Positions 13,009 to 25,949 of a DNA stretch of 64,000 nucleotides are shown piece by piece. The stretch lies in the NCBI GenBank assembly GCA_035578905.1, contig JAQJVL010000154.1:598512-662511 (forward strand), in the 5' to 3' direction. A program made the translations under genes and the position numbers. The stretch's first letter is position 1. Each line of letters starts with the position of its first letter. The notes under the pieces were generated by a model, which was not told the DNA's origin, did not search any database, and worked only from the letters and a program-made list of their open reading frames with translations. Origin of the DNA: Stictocephala bisonia. Lineage: Eukaryota; Arthropoda; Insecta; Hemiptera; Membracidae.

Positions 13009-13499
13009 GGGCTTGTCAACCTGACAAGAGGCAGCTGAGGGTCTAATGACCATACTGTCAACCGTCCACCGTCGTAACTAATTTAGTCAAGGTTGCATGC
13101 ACATACTATGTAAAATTTTAAATTTTAATATTTTACAATGTAACTAAAAAGTAAAAAAGCATTATTTTTGACACGTCTCAGATTTTGTCCCAAATTAATT
13201 GGACGATAGTATCAGCTTTTTAACGACATTCTTCACTTGATATTCCTAGCAGTATTTGTTTCACGTTGTTTAGAGAAATTTTTAATAATGTCCAGTTAAT
13301 CTGGAATACAAACTGACAGTGTCAAAAATATGATTAAATTCCATTTACGACAATAGTTTTCAATTAAATTGCCGAATATTAAAAGTTCAAATTTTAACTA
13401 GCACGTGCATGCAGCCTTGACTAATTTGTTTACGATAGGGTGACAGACAGTGATCAGGTCATAAGACACTCAGCTGCCTCTTATCAGGTTGACAAGCCC
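13009..13499. mobile_element. 491-bp fold-back MITE, TA target site
   Basis: The ends are long inverted repeats. The left arm (13009-13204) begins GGGCTTGTCAACCTGA, and the reverse complement of the right arm (13290-13499) begins with the same 16 bases. Homology continues through gaggcagctgag, ttagtcaagg.tgcatgcac and tttttgacac to a shared ggac/gtcc boundary. The arms are roughly 80% identical over about 200 bp, with an 85-base loop. A TA lies immediately outside each end (13007-13008 and 13500-13501), the duplication used by Tc1/mariner-type and some other transposases. There is no transposase ORF, so it is non-autonomous. A transcript would fold into one long hairpin. Confidence 0.9.
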
Positions 13500-13501
13500 T
13501 A

Positions 13502-13889
13502 AATCGATGAATACAAATCGATGAATCCAAATCAAAATTAAAAGGGCAAACTCCATAACATTTAGCCTGATGCAGAGCCTAATTAGAGTTAAAATAAAAA
13601 AAAAAAATCATCAATGGACTTAAGAACTTTAGTGTTATTGACCCGCCCACCTTCCGGACCACTGTGCTTAAATGGATGTGTCCTATGGGACGGGACGAAC
13701 TAACCTATCCCTATAACTGTACACGTCTTTTTTTAAGTCAGTGTTTATGAGAGGGAGCGCATGGACAATTTCTGTTTTGTCACATAGCCTACAGACTATA
13801 TCTATCTCTCTCTCGCACTACCTTTAACTGAGAAAAGAGTAGTCTCATGTCGACGTATTAAACATCAAATACAATTATGTTTAAACAAT
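13502..13889. other. Spacer with a GC-richer patch
   Basis: 13635-13860 is GC-richer than its flanks and ends just upstream of the LINE fragment. It could be an older repeat or a rearranged 5' part of that LINE. I cannot align it to the 52.7-53.5 kb copy. Confidence 0.35.
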
Positions 13890-13897
13890 ATTAAACA

Positions 13898-14501
13898 AAA
13901 AAAATTATGAAGGAGTCATGCAAACAGTCCTTCAGGGAATTAGGTTTGCTAACGCTGCCTTGCATTTACATTTTGGAGACTGCACTCTATTGTAGATTCA
14001 AATGTAATTTAACACGAGGTAGTGACATCCATCAACACGAAACAAGAAGTAGTCACAGTTTTAGAGTGGCTCGGCACCGTACATCGGCCCTGGAACGCAA
14101 ACCGTCTATAGCAGGCGTCAACATTTTAAACATTCTCCCAGATTATATAAAAAGGGAACAAAATTTCAACAAATTCAAGTCTCGATTAAAAGGCTACTTA
14201 GTGGCTCTCGCTTGTTATTCTGTGGGTGAATTTATAGCTGACTCCTAATTTGCGGACGGCTCGGGAGAGATCCTGTATGAATGTTAGTGTTGTAGAAGAG
14301 TGTTTGTAGTGAATGAATGCGTTTATCTGTGAACGAATGAACTCCCCCACTAAGCTTTGCTGAAATTTACTATAGTTATTTTATCACATCACTTAATGTA
14401 TCATTAGTTTGTAGGATCATTATTATTATAATATGACTTTTGCTATACGATATGTACATATTGTCAAAAAGCAATAAAACTATTTCATTTCATTTCATTT
14501 C
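13898..14501 (+). mobile_element. 5'-truncated non-LTR retrotransposon (LINE), copy 1
   Basis: The open frame 13907-14248 encodes 113 residues of the C-terminal tail that follows the reverse transcriptase palm in jockey/CR1-like LINEs. Recognisable stretches are ESCKQSFRELGLLTLP, LTRGSDIHQHETR and KFKSRLKGYL. The minus-strand ORF at 52861-53328 aligns along its length, which confirms the family. The ATG is internal and has no meaning as a start. Downstream are a short 3' UTR, an AATAAA signal near 14473, and a tail of four ATTTC-type repeats ending at 14501, typical of LINE 3' ends. The endonuclease and catalytic RT domains are absent. The last 113 codons are intact, so this copy is younger than the 44.7 kb fragment. 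Confidence 0.88.
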
Positions 14502-16593
14502 AAATTTCACATAAAGAAAAATGAAAGATATTTCGATATTAGGTCTGTTCCTATTGTAGAGATACTATATTATATACATCGATCCTACATTATATTACAT
14601 TGTATGAACATTTTATTAGTAGGTTGAAACACATTATTATTGGAAGGGAATCAGTATTTGATTATTAATGGGCAGAGAGTGAATATTGATGACCATATGA
14701 CAGATGTACAGTCCTAGTTGTAGCGAACTGTAATCACTACATTATTGAAACACGTATCTTATGTAATGAATGAATAATGGGGATATTACCATTGGGACCA
14801 TTGTTATACATGCAGTGTAGTAATAAATTTACAATGTCATACTGTGAAGTACATATTTAACTTTTCATACTTAAGAACATATTGTTGTTATATTTTTTGT
14901 TATATTTCAATCAAAATAAAACAGTTACAATAACGGTGATAATGTTTAGAAACATACATTGGTGAAATAATTGTAAAATAGTTAATTTAGGTGCATATAC
15001 ATTATATATATATATATATATTCGCAACATATTTAAAACATTAACGAATAAATTACATCATCATATTATTTTGACAACCCATTTTCTATATTATCTTTTA
15101 TTCTTTATTAAAAGCATGCTTTGACATTTTTTAAGTTTCCATCCTTTTATTAGGTATACAAATTGGAATATATGTATTGGTTATTCATAGCGAAACTGTA
15201 GTTATAGTCCTAATTATTCTCTCTCTCCGCTGTGAGTCTTTCTCATTTTTACTTGGGGCACACTATTATAGATTGTGATATTGAGACTAATTTGAAAGAA
15301 AATATTTTAATTACAATAAATTTAACTTTAGAAAGCTATTACTTTCAACAAACTCGCTGTAATCACTGGCTACGACAGTGAGCTATACCATAGAGAAAAA
15401 ATAAGCAGTGGTCGCTTTATTATGGCCACAGTGAATGCTTCATAGGCAGTTATAGATTGAAAAATATGTACATCTTTATAAATCTTTATCAATATTGGTT
15501 CGTTGGTCAATATCAATATTGGTTTGAGGATTTGGTGGAAGAAAGGGAGTGACAGAAAAGGTTCTAGCCCTGTTATCTTCATGGCAAACTGGAGCAATAA
15601 CTACTCGACACAGATTTAGTGCACTATTAGATTTAACCTTTTCTCTATCGTTGTATTTAATACCTGTAAAATACATTTTGATCGTACTAGAGATATATCT
15701 TATTTCATATATGTTACAAAGCTATATTCAAGCACATACCAGCAAAGTGAAACTTCATACGAAAACAGCAAACTTGGCTTTTACCTTTACAGCTTCTATG
15801 TTAGAGGATAACTTATGGTAAAAGGATATAGTAGCTTTATCATAAATTTACGTATTTTCAGTTGACTGTGTATAAATCCATGCTATAGCAAAATATTGTT
15901 TTTTTTATTGAATTATGTAAATTTTTTATTAGTTAGTGTTTTTTACGGAAAATACATTTTACTAAAATAAAATAGATGAAAAGAGTGCATAATAGAATTA
16001 CAGTTAAATATATTTTTGTATAAGTGTAAATATTTACGGGTTAAATTAATTTTATGTAATATATTTCCATCACTTTACACCTATTCAGACATAAAAAGCT
16101 CAATCTTCTTCAAAAGTGGTACTGTACACGTCAAATATTAGTAAACAATTGTTTAACTATAACCAGAAATTACTTACTAGATAAACCAATTTTCGTAAAT
16201 ATTTGATTATTTATTCTTTAATTGGAGCCACTGATAATTTCAGTGTTCATTTCATATAAGGTTATTCCTTAAGATAGTACTAATGTTAGCATATATTTTT
16301 TCATATTTTATTGCCATTTTATTCGTTTTACTTTACATTCAACTGATCTTGTATGTTTCAGGTTTGTTATTTTATTTGGGCCGTATGTAGTAACAGAAGA
16401 GTAAGTCAACTTGATATTAGATTTATTTATTCAATAATATCCATACTCTTATTACAACAAACTTTTTTTGTAAATTTTATCTAAATAGATGTTCCCAAAA
16501 CAATATATTATAATATCCTTGAATTTACTCAATTAGTTTTCCATCATATGAGCCATAAAAATGTAATGTGAGCTAATTAATATTATTTATTAG
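14502..16593. other. AT-rich non-coding stretch
   Basis: Includes a (TA)n microsatellite at 15002-15021. Three overlapping 66-90 codon frames at 15370-15821 have no domain and cancel each other on opposite strands. Nothing else is visible. Confidence 0.6.
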
Positions 16594-16840
16594 TTTTTAA
16601 GACGCCTATCGTCAATATATGGGCAAATATGGATTTAGAATTAGTTCAAATTTAGTCATTGTTACACACAAAGGCCGATTATTCCTTATAAAGTGTCTGT
16701 AGTTAATAGCCCAATGACAAATGAACAGCCGGTGGTTATTAAATGATCCCTTTCAAAATATGTTACGACTCTGATTGGGATCGAACTGAGAACATTTTAG
16801 CTTATGAAGCTGGGATTTGACCAACTAAACTACCGACCAT
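16594..16840 (-). mobile_element. tRNA-derived SINE, copy 2, with clear pol III boxes
   Basis: On the minus strand the head begins near 16840. Box A, TAGTTTAGTTGG, lies at 16821-16832 and box B, AGTTCGATCCC, at 16777-16787, both good matches to internal pol III promoters. The body then runs through gggctattaac and aacaatgactaaattt to catatattgacgataggcgtc. It shares the central and 3' body with copy 1, but its tRNA-like head is a different sequence. The family therefore has one conserved 3' half and at least two heads. Confidence 0.8.
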
Positions 16841-18525
16841 TAAATAAGGATAGTTCAGTCTGTCTGCCAAAACCATAATACATTCATTTTTGACAATGGC
16901 TATAAATTCTTCAATGCCACTGCAATAAAGATTTGACGTTTTTCTTATAACTAGATACATTTAGTTGTTTCTATTTGTGTATCAACCTTATGATATTGTG
17001 TTGTATTTATTACGTTAATTACATTTCACCATTAATACAAACTAAACAAATATTATATAATGTATCGGTAAAATTAGTTATTCTTTATTTTAGTTGTAAA
17101 ATGTAACCTACATTTTTTAACTTTATACTAGTTTATCTTTTAAAATAGCCATAAAATAAGATTGATATAAATATATATATATATTTATATATATATATAT
17201 AAATATATATATATATTTGCTATTTATATTTGATAAAACGCGTTTACTATGGATAAGAACTTTTTATACACCTTGTTCTATTTCAATAATTGAATCATTT
17301 CAAATAATCTGAGACTACTTTTACTCGTATATAAACCCTTACGATATTTTTATTTTATTTTTTGTTTTATTTTATTTTATTTTCATGCTTTATTACAGGT
17401 TATAACCCAATCACACTAAAGCGTTACTTGAAATTTAAATTATTCGTTGTGGGTCTTTCATACTTCACTACCACAAATAAATAATAATAGTAAATGCTTC
17501 AATAAATAAATATAAATAAATTACAATATTAAATATAAAAAATAGTATGATAAAATAATAAATACCTAATAATATATGATAATAATATGATTATAATTAA
17601 TACTATAACTTATTTACGACATTCAAGGTCAACAACCAAACTTCTATAAAACACATTTCCATTTTCATTCCATTAATAGTCCTACAAGAATCATTTAATT
17701 ATTGAAATATATTAAGTATACAATTACGTATAATATGCATCGCATGCCAAAATACAAATTAAAAGTAGTAGAAAAATACAATACAGTGCATATTCAGAAT
17801 TAAAATCGACAAGACATTGATTGAAAAAGAAGATGAGAAAAATAAATATGTTAAGACAAATTGCGAATACATTCCTTTTTAAAAACTGCTAAACATTATG
17901 ATATGTGTTCTGTCATTAAAAATATGATAGTGATTTTGTGTGGCGATTTTTACCCATTGTCTGTTAAGGTATGACTACCTGTAATATGTTCCTAAGTGTA
18001 TAGGAAAGGTTGGTAAATAACATACAGGAAATGTGCAAATAACTGTCAACATCGAGCTCACCCTGACACTTCGCAGGGGTTGACTGATAACCTCATGAAG
18101 GAACTTATCAGCCTTATGGGGAGCTCGACCACTCACTTTGCGTAGGATTTTACATCTGGCTTTGTTTGAGATCTTAGCTTACAGCCCATAAAAGGAACAA
18201 TCCGTTTAGCGTGAAATAATGAAACCGTCCTTCAGCACCACTAGATGACTTTCATTTTTGGTCGTCTTTTGGTATCTTCCGAGAATCTCAGTCTTGGATT
18301 TGCGATGGATTGTGTTAAAGGCCTATATCAAAAATAGTTATTAAAATTAATACAGAAAACTTTATGAGAGTCTCAACAGAATCAATATTAATATTTAAAA
18401 GATCATTTTCTGGAAATGTCTATATTTCAAATAGATAGTTCTATTTTTATTCTTATTTAAAAGCAATCCATTATAATTAAACCACTTATCTAATGATTTT
18501 ACAATTGCTTAAATACTACAAAGTA
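16841..18525. other. AT-rich stretch with microsatellite
   Basis: Contains a palindromic AT microsatellite at 17165-17217. About 16970-17160 is weakly paralogous to 20325-20500. A GC-richer patch at 18045-18320 has gagctc on both sides (18053 and 18121) and looks like an old repeat, with no partner found. Confidence 0.5.
17165..17217. repeat. AT microsatellite, palindromic
   Basis: Runs of AT interrupted symmetrically by TTT and AAA, able to form a cruciform or hairpin. Confidence 0.9.
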
Positions 18526-19520
18526 CAGTCAAAAAGTGCCCGATATTGGTTGAAATATATTTATTGGGTAAAAATAAAAACTTCAAACCCTATTCTCCTT
18601 CAAAATATACACCTCCTGCAATCACACACTTGTTCCAACGATCATACAGTTGTTCAAAATAGTTTTGACTCTGATTTTTAAAATGAATTTTAATGATTTT
18701 GTTGCATTTTTCATGACAGCTTCAGCACCTTAAAGCTGGTATTCTTTTTTTTATGTTTTCACCGTGTAAACAGGAAGAAATTGGCCGGCATGAGGTGAGG
18801 CGAAGTCTATCATGGAAACGCGGAGCTTGATGAGGTAGTTAATTACTAACAGGGATCGATGTGGAGGGGTATTGGTACGCAGCAAAGGTTTTCAGCTCAT
18901 TTTCCTGTCCTAAGAACTATTGTGTAGAGACTGCCAAGTGTTACATTTAGTTCATATGTGATTTCATCAATCATTATTCTTCTGTTTTCATGAAAAATTT
19001 GCCGGACTCACTCGATGTTATCATCTGTGGATTCAGTTGAAGGACGTCGACTACGATAGCCATCTTCAATGTTTATGCGACCTTCATGAAAATGTTTGTG
19101 CTATTCGTAAACTGCTATTCGTAAACTCGATGCTATTCTTCATCGCCTCAACTCCGAATGCTTGAATTAACATTTTAAGTGTCTCAGAACATAACTTATG
19201 AAACAAAACATTTTCACATGAAATGTTTCAAAACATTTCAAATTCGCTGTTCATTAAATGAATTTTTAAAAAGCAACAATGTAAACATGCAAATACACGA
19301 AAAGCGCTCCCCACACAGAAACAATGACAACTGAGCGATACCGATATCCCTTCCCCAGGGGTAGTATTAGCTGTTACATAACAAAATTCCCACCGGCATC
19401 CACGGTGTTTGTCATTGGGCATCGACTTCGGAAACATTTTGACTGTTCCTCGTAGAACCAAGATCATGCTTGTTTTTTCTGTTATAATAACAAATTTAAG
19501 ATACGAGCACTTTTAAGATG
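18526..19520 (-). mobile_element. mariner-family transposon, internally deleted
   Basis: The ends are inverted: plus-left CAGTCAAAAAGTGCCCG, and reverse complement of the right end CATCTTAAAAGTGCTCG. Each is bordered by TA (18524-18525 and 19521-19522), the mariner target duplication. The minus strand carries a broken transposase. N-terminal helix-turn-helix sequence lies at about 19145-19225 (includes ETLKMLIQAFG). The linker with HFHEGRINIEDGYRSRRPST is at about 19030-19105. A second helix-turn-helix follows at about 18905-19020 (IMIDEITYELNVTLGS), and a C-terminal scrap with ANFFLFT lies near 18775. Stops and frameshifts are frequent. The middle, which would hold the first two catalytic aspartates, is missing; the 995 bp compares with about 1.3 kb for intact members. 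A 14-base tandem duplication (gctattcgtaaact) sits near 19100-19130. Confidence 0.93.
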
Positions 19521-19522
19521 TA

Positions 19523-22290
19523 ATTGCTCGAACACTGGTAAAAAACAAAGTAAAATTATTAACCATAATATAATCATCATATATACTAAAGTAAATAATT
19601 TTAAATCACTTTTTGAAAATGTCAGTGGGTTTCACAACAAAAAAGTTTCAGATAAAGTAATATTGTTGTCTTTTTAATCTTAAATTAAGCATCATTGATA
19701 AGAAACAAAATTATTATCTTAAACATTTTTCAAGTAACACTATAAATATCCATTGTACTGACTAATATATTAGTAGTAAAATCCATTGTACTAATTGTGA
19801 TGGTAATATACCAAATTAAGGACACTTTTGTAAATTTTACATTATTTTGTATACAAAAGTAAATTTAAGTTAAAATCACAGCTAGCATAACACACTTTGA
19901 CATCGCAGTTGTAATCGAAAAATATTGATACACTAAAATATAATGAACAGAAATAAAATCTAAACAACAATTTTCTTTATAAATTGAAGCCGTTCTTAAA
20001 ATATTTTGCTGCAAAGATGTTTAAATGTTGTTACGATACTATAAATATATGCATTCTAGTTGACTTTAACCACACAAGTAACATTGATTAGTGAAATATA
20101 TCGCGGTCATCATTGTGTTGTTTGTAATGTACACTAAGTGCGCAGTAAATTGTACTTTACATACTAATGACATGTAACTGGTACTTCATTACAGCCCTGA
20201 TTAGTACAACCCTTGTATTATACATCTTCGTTCTAATGGTTTACTACTTTTTAGGTATTTAATGTACATAGAATGACAGTAACCAATAGTTACATGATTA
20301 ATTAAGTCACCACCTCTATCCAAGCGAATCTATGTATCACCCTTGTGAAATTATTTAATGTTTTTCTGTTAATTACATTTCATTAATAATACCAAATAAA
20401 CAAATAATATATGTTATATTGTTATACACAACTTTCTAAATTTCAGCAATGACATTTACTAATCTTGCATTTAATTGAAACTAGTTTTGTGTTAAAATAA
20501 CCTTGAGATAAATTGGTACTTTATTTCTATTTCTCATGTGATAATCATACCACATATTATGATACCTTACTTTATTGTGTAGGTACAACATAGTAAATTT
20601 TAATGAGAAAAATATTTTAAATATGTACGTTCATATAAGACACGTTGAAAACTATTTAATATTATTGTAATAATGGAAAACAATAAGAGAGCTAGGAATG
20701 TACAGTTAAATATTATGATTCTAAATATAAAACGAAATGAGGTATTTAATTGTTTATATTGATGTGTCATTGGTATTTATATATAATCATAATTCAGTAA
20801 CTATTCTCACTTTTTAAAAGCTGCTTTTGCTGGCAAAATAATGCCAAATAAATGATACAAATAATATATAGGTATTATTTTTAAATGAGGGAAATAGTTG
20901 CCCTCATGAGTATGAAGAGAATGGTCTACGAACCAGACGTAGACTACATAAACAAAAATGTTTGCTCTATACTTTTTATAAAAGTACTTATTCAAATTAT
21001 TTATTATTTAAAGTTTTTAACTTGAATAGAAAACTAATGTTTGTTTTGTTAAGTACATTTAGAGGTCACAACAAATAAAATAAAAAAAAACAATTGGATA
21101 CTTTAATCTGCTAAAACATAAAAACTGAAATGAGTTCTCAGATTTAGGCATTTGCTCACGCCGATAAGCAGACATCATTATTACACATCCCGCGTTGAGA
21201 CACTGTGATCCTCTAGACATTCCTAGTCTATTGCGTACACACTTACATGAATGAACACTCGTTCATTCACCCTTATAATACACGTATACATTTCCTCACA
21301 CTCACGTTCTTATTTAGATAAACAAAAGAAAAAGAAAAATTTTTATGGTCATAAACATCATTTACTCACACACTCATTATGCTAGCATAAATAATGGGCG
21401 CAGGCACAATGAGGTTATATCATACACACCGGCCAGAACACACACACACACACACCTCCAATAATAAACATTCTCATTTTACTTTTCAAATAAACACTCA
21501 GTTTATTTGGATAATAGATTTTATCGAAAATAAACTAACGAAAAATCATAAAAGAAGTTTTAATGAACTAAAATATATTATCAACCAAGATCTATTCAAC
21601 ACAAGGTTTTAGTGTGTTCGTTGGTTAAAATTAATAAGCCATGTGATTATTACCTAACGCCTTACGATCCCTTTGTGCATCATATACATTATATAAAGAC
21701 GTTTCACTATAAGTGGAGATAAAATCTTAATACGTAGTTTATATATAAACTCCTATTAAATGGTACTTTAAATTATATAGACGGACGTAATTTTTCTTGA
21801 GAATCTATTAGAATATTTCCTGAAATAAATTGCAATATTATTTTTAAAGCATCATAATTATGTTTGTTTGTTGACTAAGATATTTTTTTTCAGCATAATT
21901 AGTATAAAATTAATTTAAAGTGAAGGCAAACATCAGCCGCTTTTGGATTGAAAATATTCGCGTTAACCTTATTTTTGAAAACATGAAAATAAACCTCTGA
22001 GTATTTGAACATAGAATACTTTTACAATACTTAGGACACCTCCTGAGGTTTACAATGTAACTTCAATTATATTATTATTGTGTAGAAATATTAGTATAGT
22101 GTCCAAATAATAAGAAGTGATAGCAAATTTATTGTCATTATGGAACTACCCAATCAAAATAGAAGTGCTGTTCATATAAATAAAAGAATCTCTTAATTGT
22201 AGTAAAACATGATACGCATTATCAACAGATTTTAAATAGTGCAGTATAATTTATGAAAAAGCTATGTAGTAATATTAGTCTATTATTTGA
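19523..22290. other. AT-rich non-coding stretch
   Basis: No gene. Short frames at 20807-20995 (-) and 21394-21612 (+) have no domain; the second runs through a (CA)n repeat. 20325-20500 is the weak partner of 16970-17160. Confidence 0.6.
21438..21455. repeat. (CA)n microsatellite
   Basis: Nine CA units in a GC-poor context. Confidence 0.9.
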
Positions 22291-22440
22291 TACAACGAAA
22301 GGAAAAGATCTCCAAAGTTCGAATCTCCACTGAGCCAACGGGCGGTACTTCACTCGTTAAATTAAATTCACGCACAGGCTTGCAGACCCAAGTGCTGGTG
22401 AGTGAAGTTTTATTTTGAAGAAGAATAAGAAGTGTACCTA
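22291..22440 (+). mobile_element. possible tRNA-like SINE relic
   Basis: A box B-like GTTCGAATCTCC near 22317, followed by a GC-richer body (aacgggcggtacttc, then caggcttgcagacccaag), suggests the head of a tRNA-derived repeat. Box A is not convincing. The corresponding part of the paralogous region near 51.1 kb shows no such segment, consistent with an insertion. Confidence 0.3.
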
Positions 22441-22683
22441 CTCAATCCAAGCCTCGTTGTGTTGCTTTTCCCTATGCATTGATAATAACTATTAAAAAAC
22501 TTTTCTATGGTAATCAAGAAAAACATATTGCTTAAATTGTCGTCTGTTTGCACATATGTCCTTATTGGGACAGCAAATCTCTAATATATGTCCTTTTTAT
22601 AAAAATACTTCAAGTAATACTAACATGTGACCAAGTCGAGTATTAACGCTGATAAGGAGCTATATAGTTGGATGATCAAGGTT

Positions 22684-22945
22684 TGCCATTAGCATGACTG
22701 GAGGATTCTGATCTTATCGTAAGATAATGGAGTCAAGCAACATCAAACGTGGCTGTCCCTTGGATGGGTAACCGTCTGAGCGATCCCGTCCTTGCACCCA
22801 GTCAGCCTGCCCAGTCACTGGTGGCGGTTCGGAAGTCACTCTTAAGTCGTTGGCCCCCAGGTTAAGTGTTAGAGGGGGCTTCTTAGCCCTGACTTCACCT
22901 GGTTAAATAACACGATCTTTAACTTTAACTTTTTAGTAACTTTTA
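22684..22945 (+). mobile_element. 5S-rRNA-derived SINE
   Basis: The 5' half reads as a diverged 5S rRNA gene. tcaagcaacatc (22733-22744) matches the 5S box A region, then cgtgg follows, then cttggatgggtaaccgtctg (22759-22778) matches the 5S box C, with natural spacing. The 3' half is an unrelated GC-richer body (gcctgcccagtcactggtgg, then ccaggttaagtgttagag) ending in a tttaac-type repeat tail. This is the architecture of the SINE3 class, transcribed from a type 1 internal pol III promoter. The paralogous site at about 51420 lacks it: there, sequence runs directly from gatcaaggttt into atgatgcagctaac. That defines both ends. It is not a functional 5S gene, because 5S homology stops before the 3' stem. 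Confidence 0.85.
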
Positions 22946-25900
22946 TGATACAGCTAACAAAATAAGTTTATGGACTGTAATCTTTCATAGTATAATATAA
23001 AAACCTTGACATCGACGACGATCAGACCCTTCCCTTAGCGTGAGTCATAAGGGGAAGAATCACGCTGTTAATATATTTTGATCCAGATGGGTTCAATTTG
23101 TTTGCTACTTATTTAATTGTACGTAATGGTCGGTAGACGAGCCGAGACCTTCGTAGATTTTGTATCAAATTTATATATATTAATTTAAAATCCTTATTTA
23201 TCTACGTAACTTTAGTTTAGCTATTTACTAATTAAATATTTGGAAAACCACGTCTTCTACTGAGGAAATGTTGAGATAAGAATACTAAATTGGTTGAAAT
23301 TACAGTAAATGACATATTTAAACAGCACAATATTAAAGTAAACTAAAGTAGCTTTAGAACTGCAGTAAGATTTGTATTTATAAATTCCGTACAGTATTAT
23401 TTTTCAATATAAAATCTTTTCTTATGTATTTCAACAAGAAACTCAATAACCAAAGAGTTGTTCATTTTAGGGGTTATATACTAGACAAAATTATATACTC
23501 AAAAAGGCCTACATGAATTATGAAATACATTTAAAACTAACAACTTACAAAAAACCCTGAGATGAAACATTAAACAGCATAAGTAGGCCTACTATATAAA
23601 TAATAAAACATTAAGAAATAACAATTATTATATAAACTTATCATTCTTCAATTTAATTAAACGTACGTTCATTGTTGATTAAATTGTTGATAATAAATAC
23701 CAAATAAATGACATTACTCACTTAATAAAATATAATTTCCTTACTGTAATCATAAACTAATAATTTTTTGCACATAAGGTTCTGAATCCAAAAATATATA
23801 TATCTTGTTTTCTTTCATCATTCTTACTATTAAATTAAAAAAAAAAAATTGGTTTACCTATAAGTAATCTACTGTCTATTAATCACTATGAATTACTATA
23901 TTTGTAATTTATTTCAATTGAATGACGTCTCCTTCATTATTTTTATGGAATTTAAAAATAATGTTATGTCAAAATCACAAATTTTAAATTACTGTGGGTA
24001 TATGAAATATATTATTTACAAATAGAAATATTTCGCTTCAAAATGTGTCTTATAGTTCTTAAATAATTCTAAATGTGATTTTGTGGTGAATCCAATCAAA
24101 TATTTTTCAATTATTATTATTCAGTAGATTGATATAGTTAAAATAGTGTACTTAACACAAAGAAATTAGTTTAAAAGTTATTCTTCAGTTAACCTGATCG
24201 AAAATTCTTTTACTGTATATTTTACTACTTACAGTACTCTAAATATCAAAATATTTTTAATTTTTACAATATATTTTAATTTAAGTACTAAATCGTCTTA
24301 TTGTAAATCACAAAACAAAAAGAGGATACCAGGAAAAAGTATGTAACACAATTATAACATAACCTAAAAGTTCCCCTGTACGTTATATTTTTGAAATGAT
24401 GCATGGATCTAATATTTCCCTCCATAACTCACTGGAAAATGAATTCAAGAAAGGTATATTTAGGTGTTGTTGTTTACATATATAAATATTTACAGTTCAA
24501 GAAATATTGCTATCTCTCACAAAATACGTTATTATATACATTTTAATTCCATATTTTCACGTTTGAAGATACTTTTTGTAACTTTATGACTACTTTATTA
24601 ATATTCAAAAACATAATTTATAAGCTGAATATCCATCAGTGCTTTATTGAAACTGAGAGATATTAAAGGAAAACGTAAGAACATTAGTGTACATTTTTAT
24701 GTTATAGTGTACTAAATTTTAAGTAAAAATTACTAAATTTTAAGCAAAACTTACTAAATTTTAAGTAAATCAAAGTAAAGCAATATTTCTTATTTTTTGC
24801 ATAAAAAAATAATTTAAAATATATTTAGGACTAACATAAATGATTTGATTACTTCGTCTATAAATCTGTTTTTGTTAATATCACCGATATCGATCTATTG
24901 TATGACCATTCTCCTATGTCAAATATTGACTAAATAAGTATAACTAATGTTGCACTAATACTTCACGTTTGTTTTTTTCTAGTTTTAAAATTACTATAAT
25001 TTAATAGTTATTCTTATTTGTAGTTATAGTATAAAAAAATTACATTTCTACAAACAAATATTAAAACCAACGTATCATTAACGACTTGAACATTGATGCT
25101 TGGTTTCTGTAAACTTGTATTGAAATGTATATATTGAAGATAAATTCCTCTATAAATTGATCCGTATATATCCGTATATCTATAAAATCCGTCTATAAAT
25201 TACTTAACTTGATTTTATTTTAAGTAGGAATTTTCCTAACATTTTTGTATAAACTATTTTGATGTTAGTAATATAATACTATAAGATTTCACTGCAACAA
25301 AGATGAACAGTAATAGTATATTTGTCTTTATAAAGAAGAAATAGGATTCAATAACTAAAATAAAACATTTAATAGTGACTTTCAATAAATTATATGTAAA
25401 TCAAAATAAAGAAATATTTCTAAATTTTTACATACAAAAATAATTTAAAATATATTTAGGACTAGCATAATTGTTTTGAATACTTCGTCTATCAATATAT
25501 TTTTTGTGAATATCCACTGAATGTTTTCGCCATTAAGTGCATTATCAAGATGAATGCAGTAATTTGTTCTTTAATCATCAAGAGTTAACCATTTCCAGAT
25601 GTTAATAGTTAAAATATTACCATCGACTATATCAGTTGCTTACAGATAAACTTTCGATGAAAATAAAAAAAGAACTGGTTGTCGAGGTATCTATACTTGT
25701 TATTTAAATACCCAATTTTTGAGTTAAACTGAATATTCTAATTCAAATCAACTGTGGTATATGTATGATTATTTTATTTGTGGGGTATGTCTTGGAAAGT
25801 AGTGTAATTGTAAATGAAAGCTAAAAGACTGTAGGTAAAGTCTGATACTCTATTAGTACAAAGCAGAATCCATAAATACACGTTCCCTAGTAAGTCTAAC

Positions 25901-25949
25901 CACATCCTACCAGCTGCCGTTACTTAGAGTTCACCTATCTACTTAAAAC

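Noticed and set aside
22731..22778. Functional 5S rRNA gene
   Set aside because: Only the internal promoter half resembles 5S; the 3' stem is replaced by an unrelated body.
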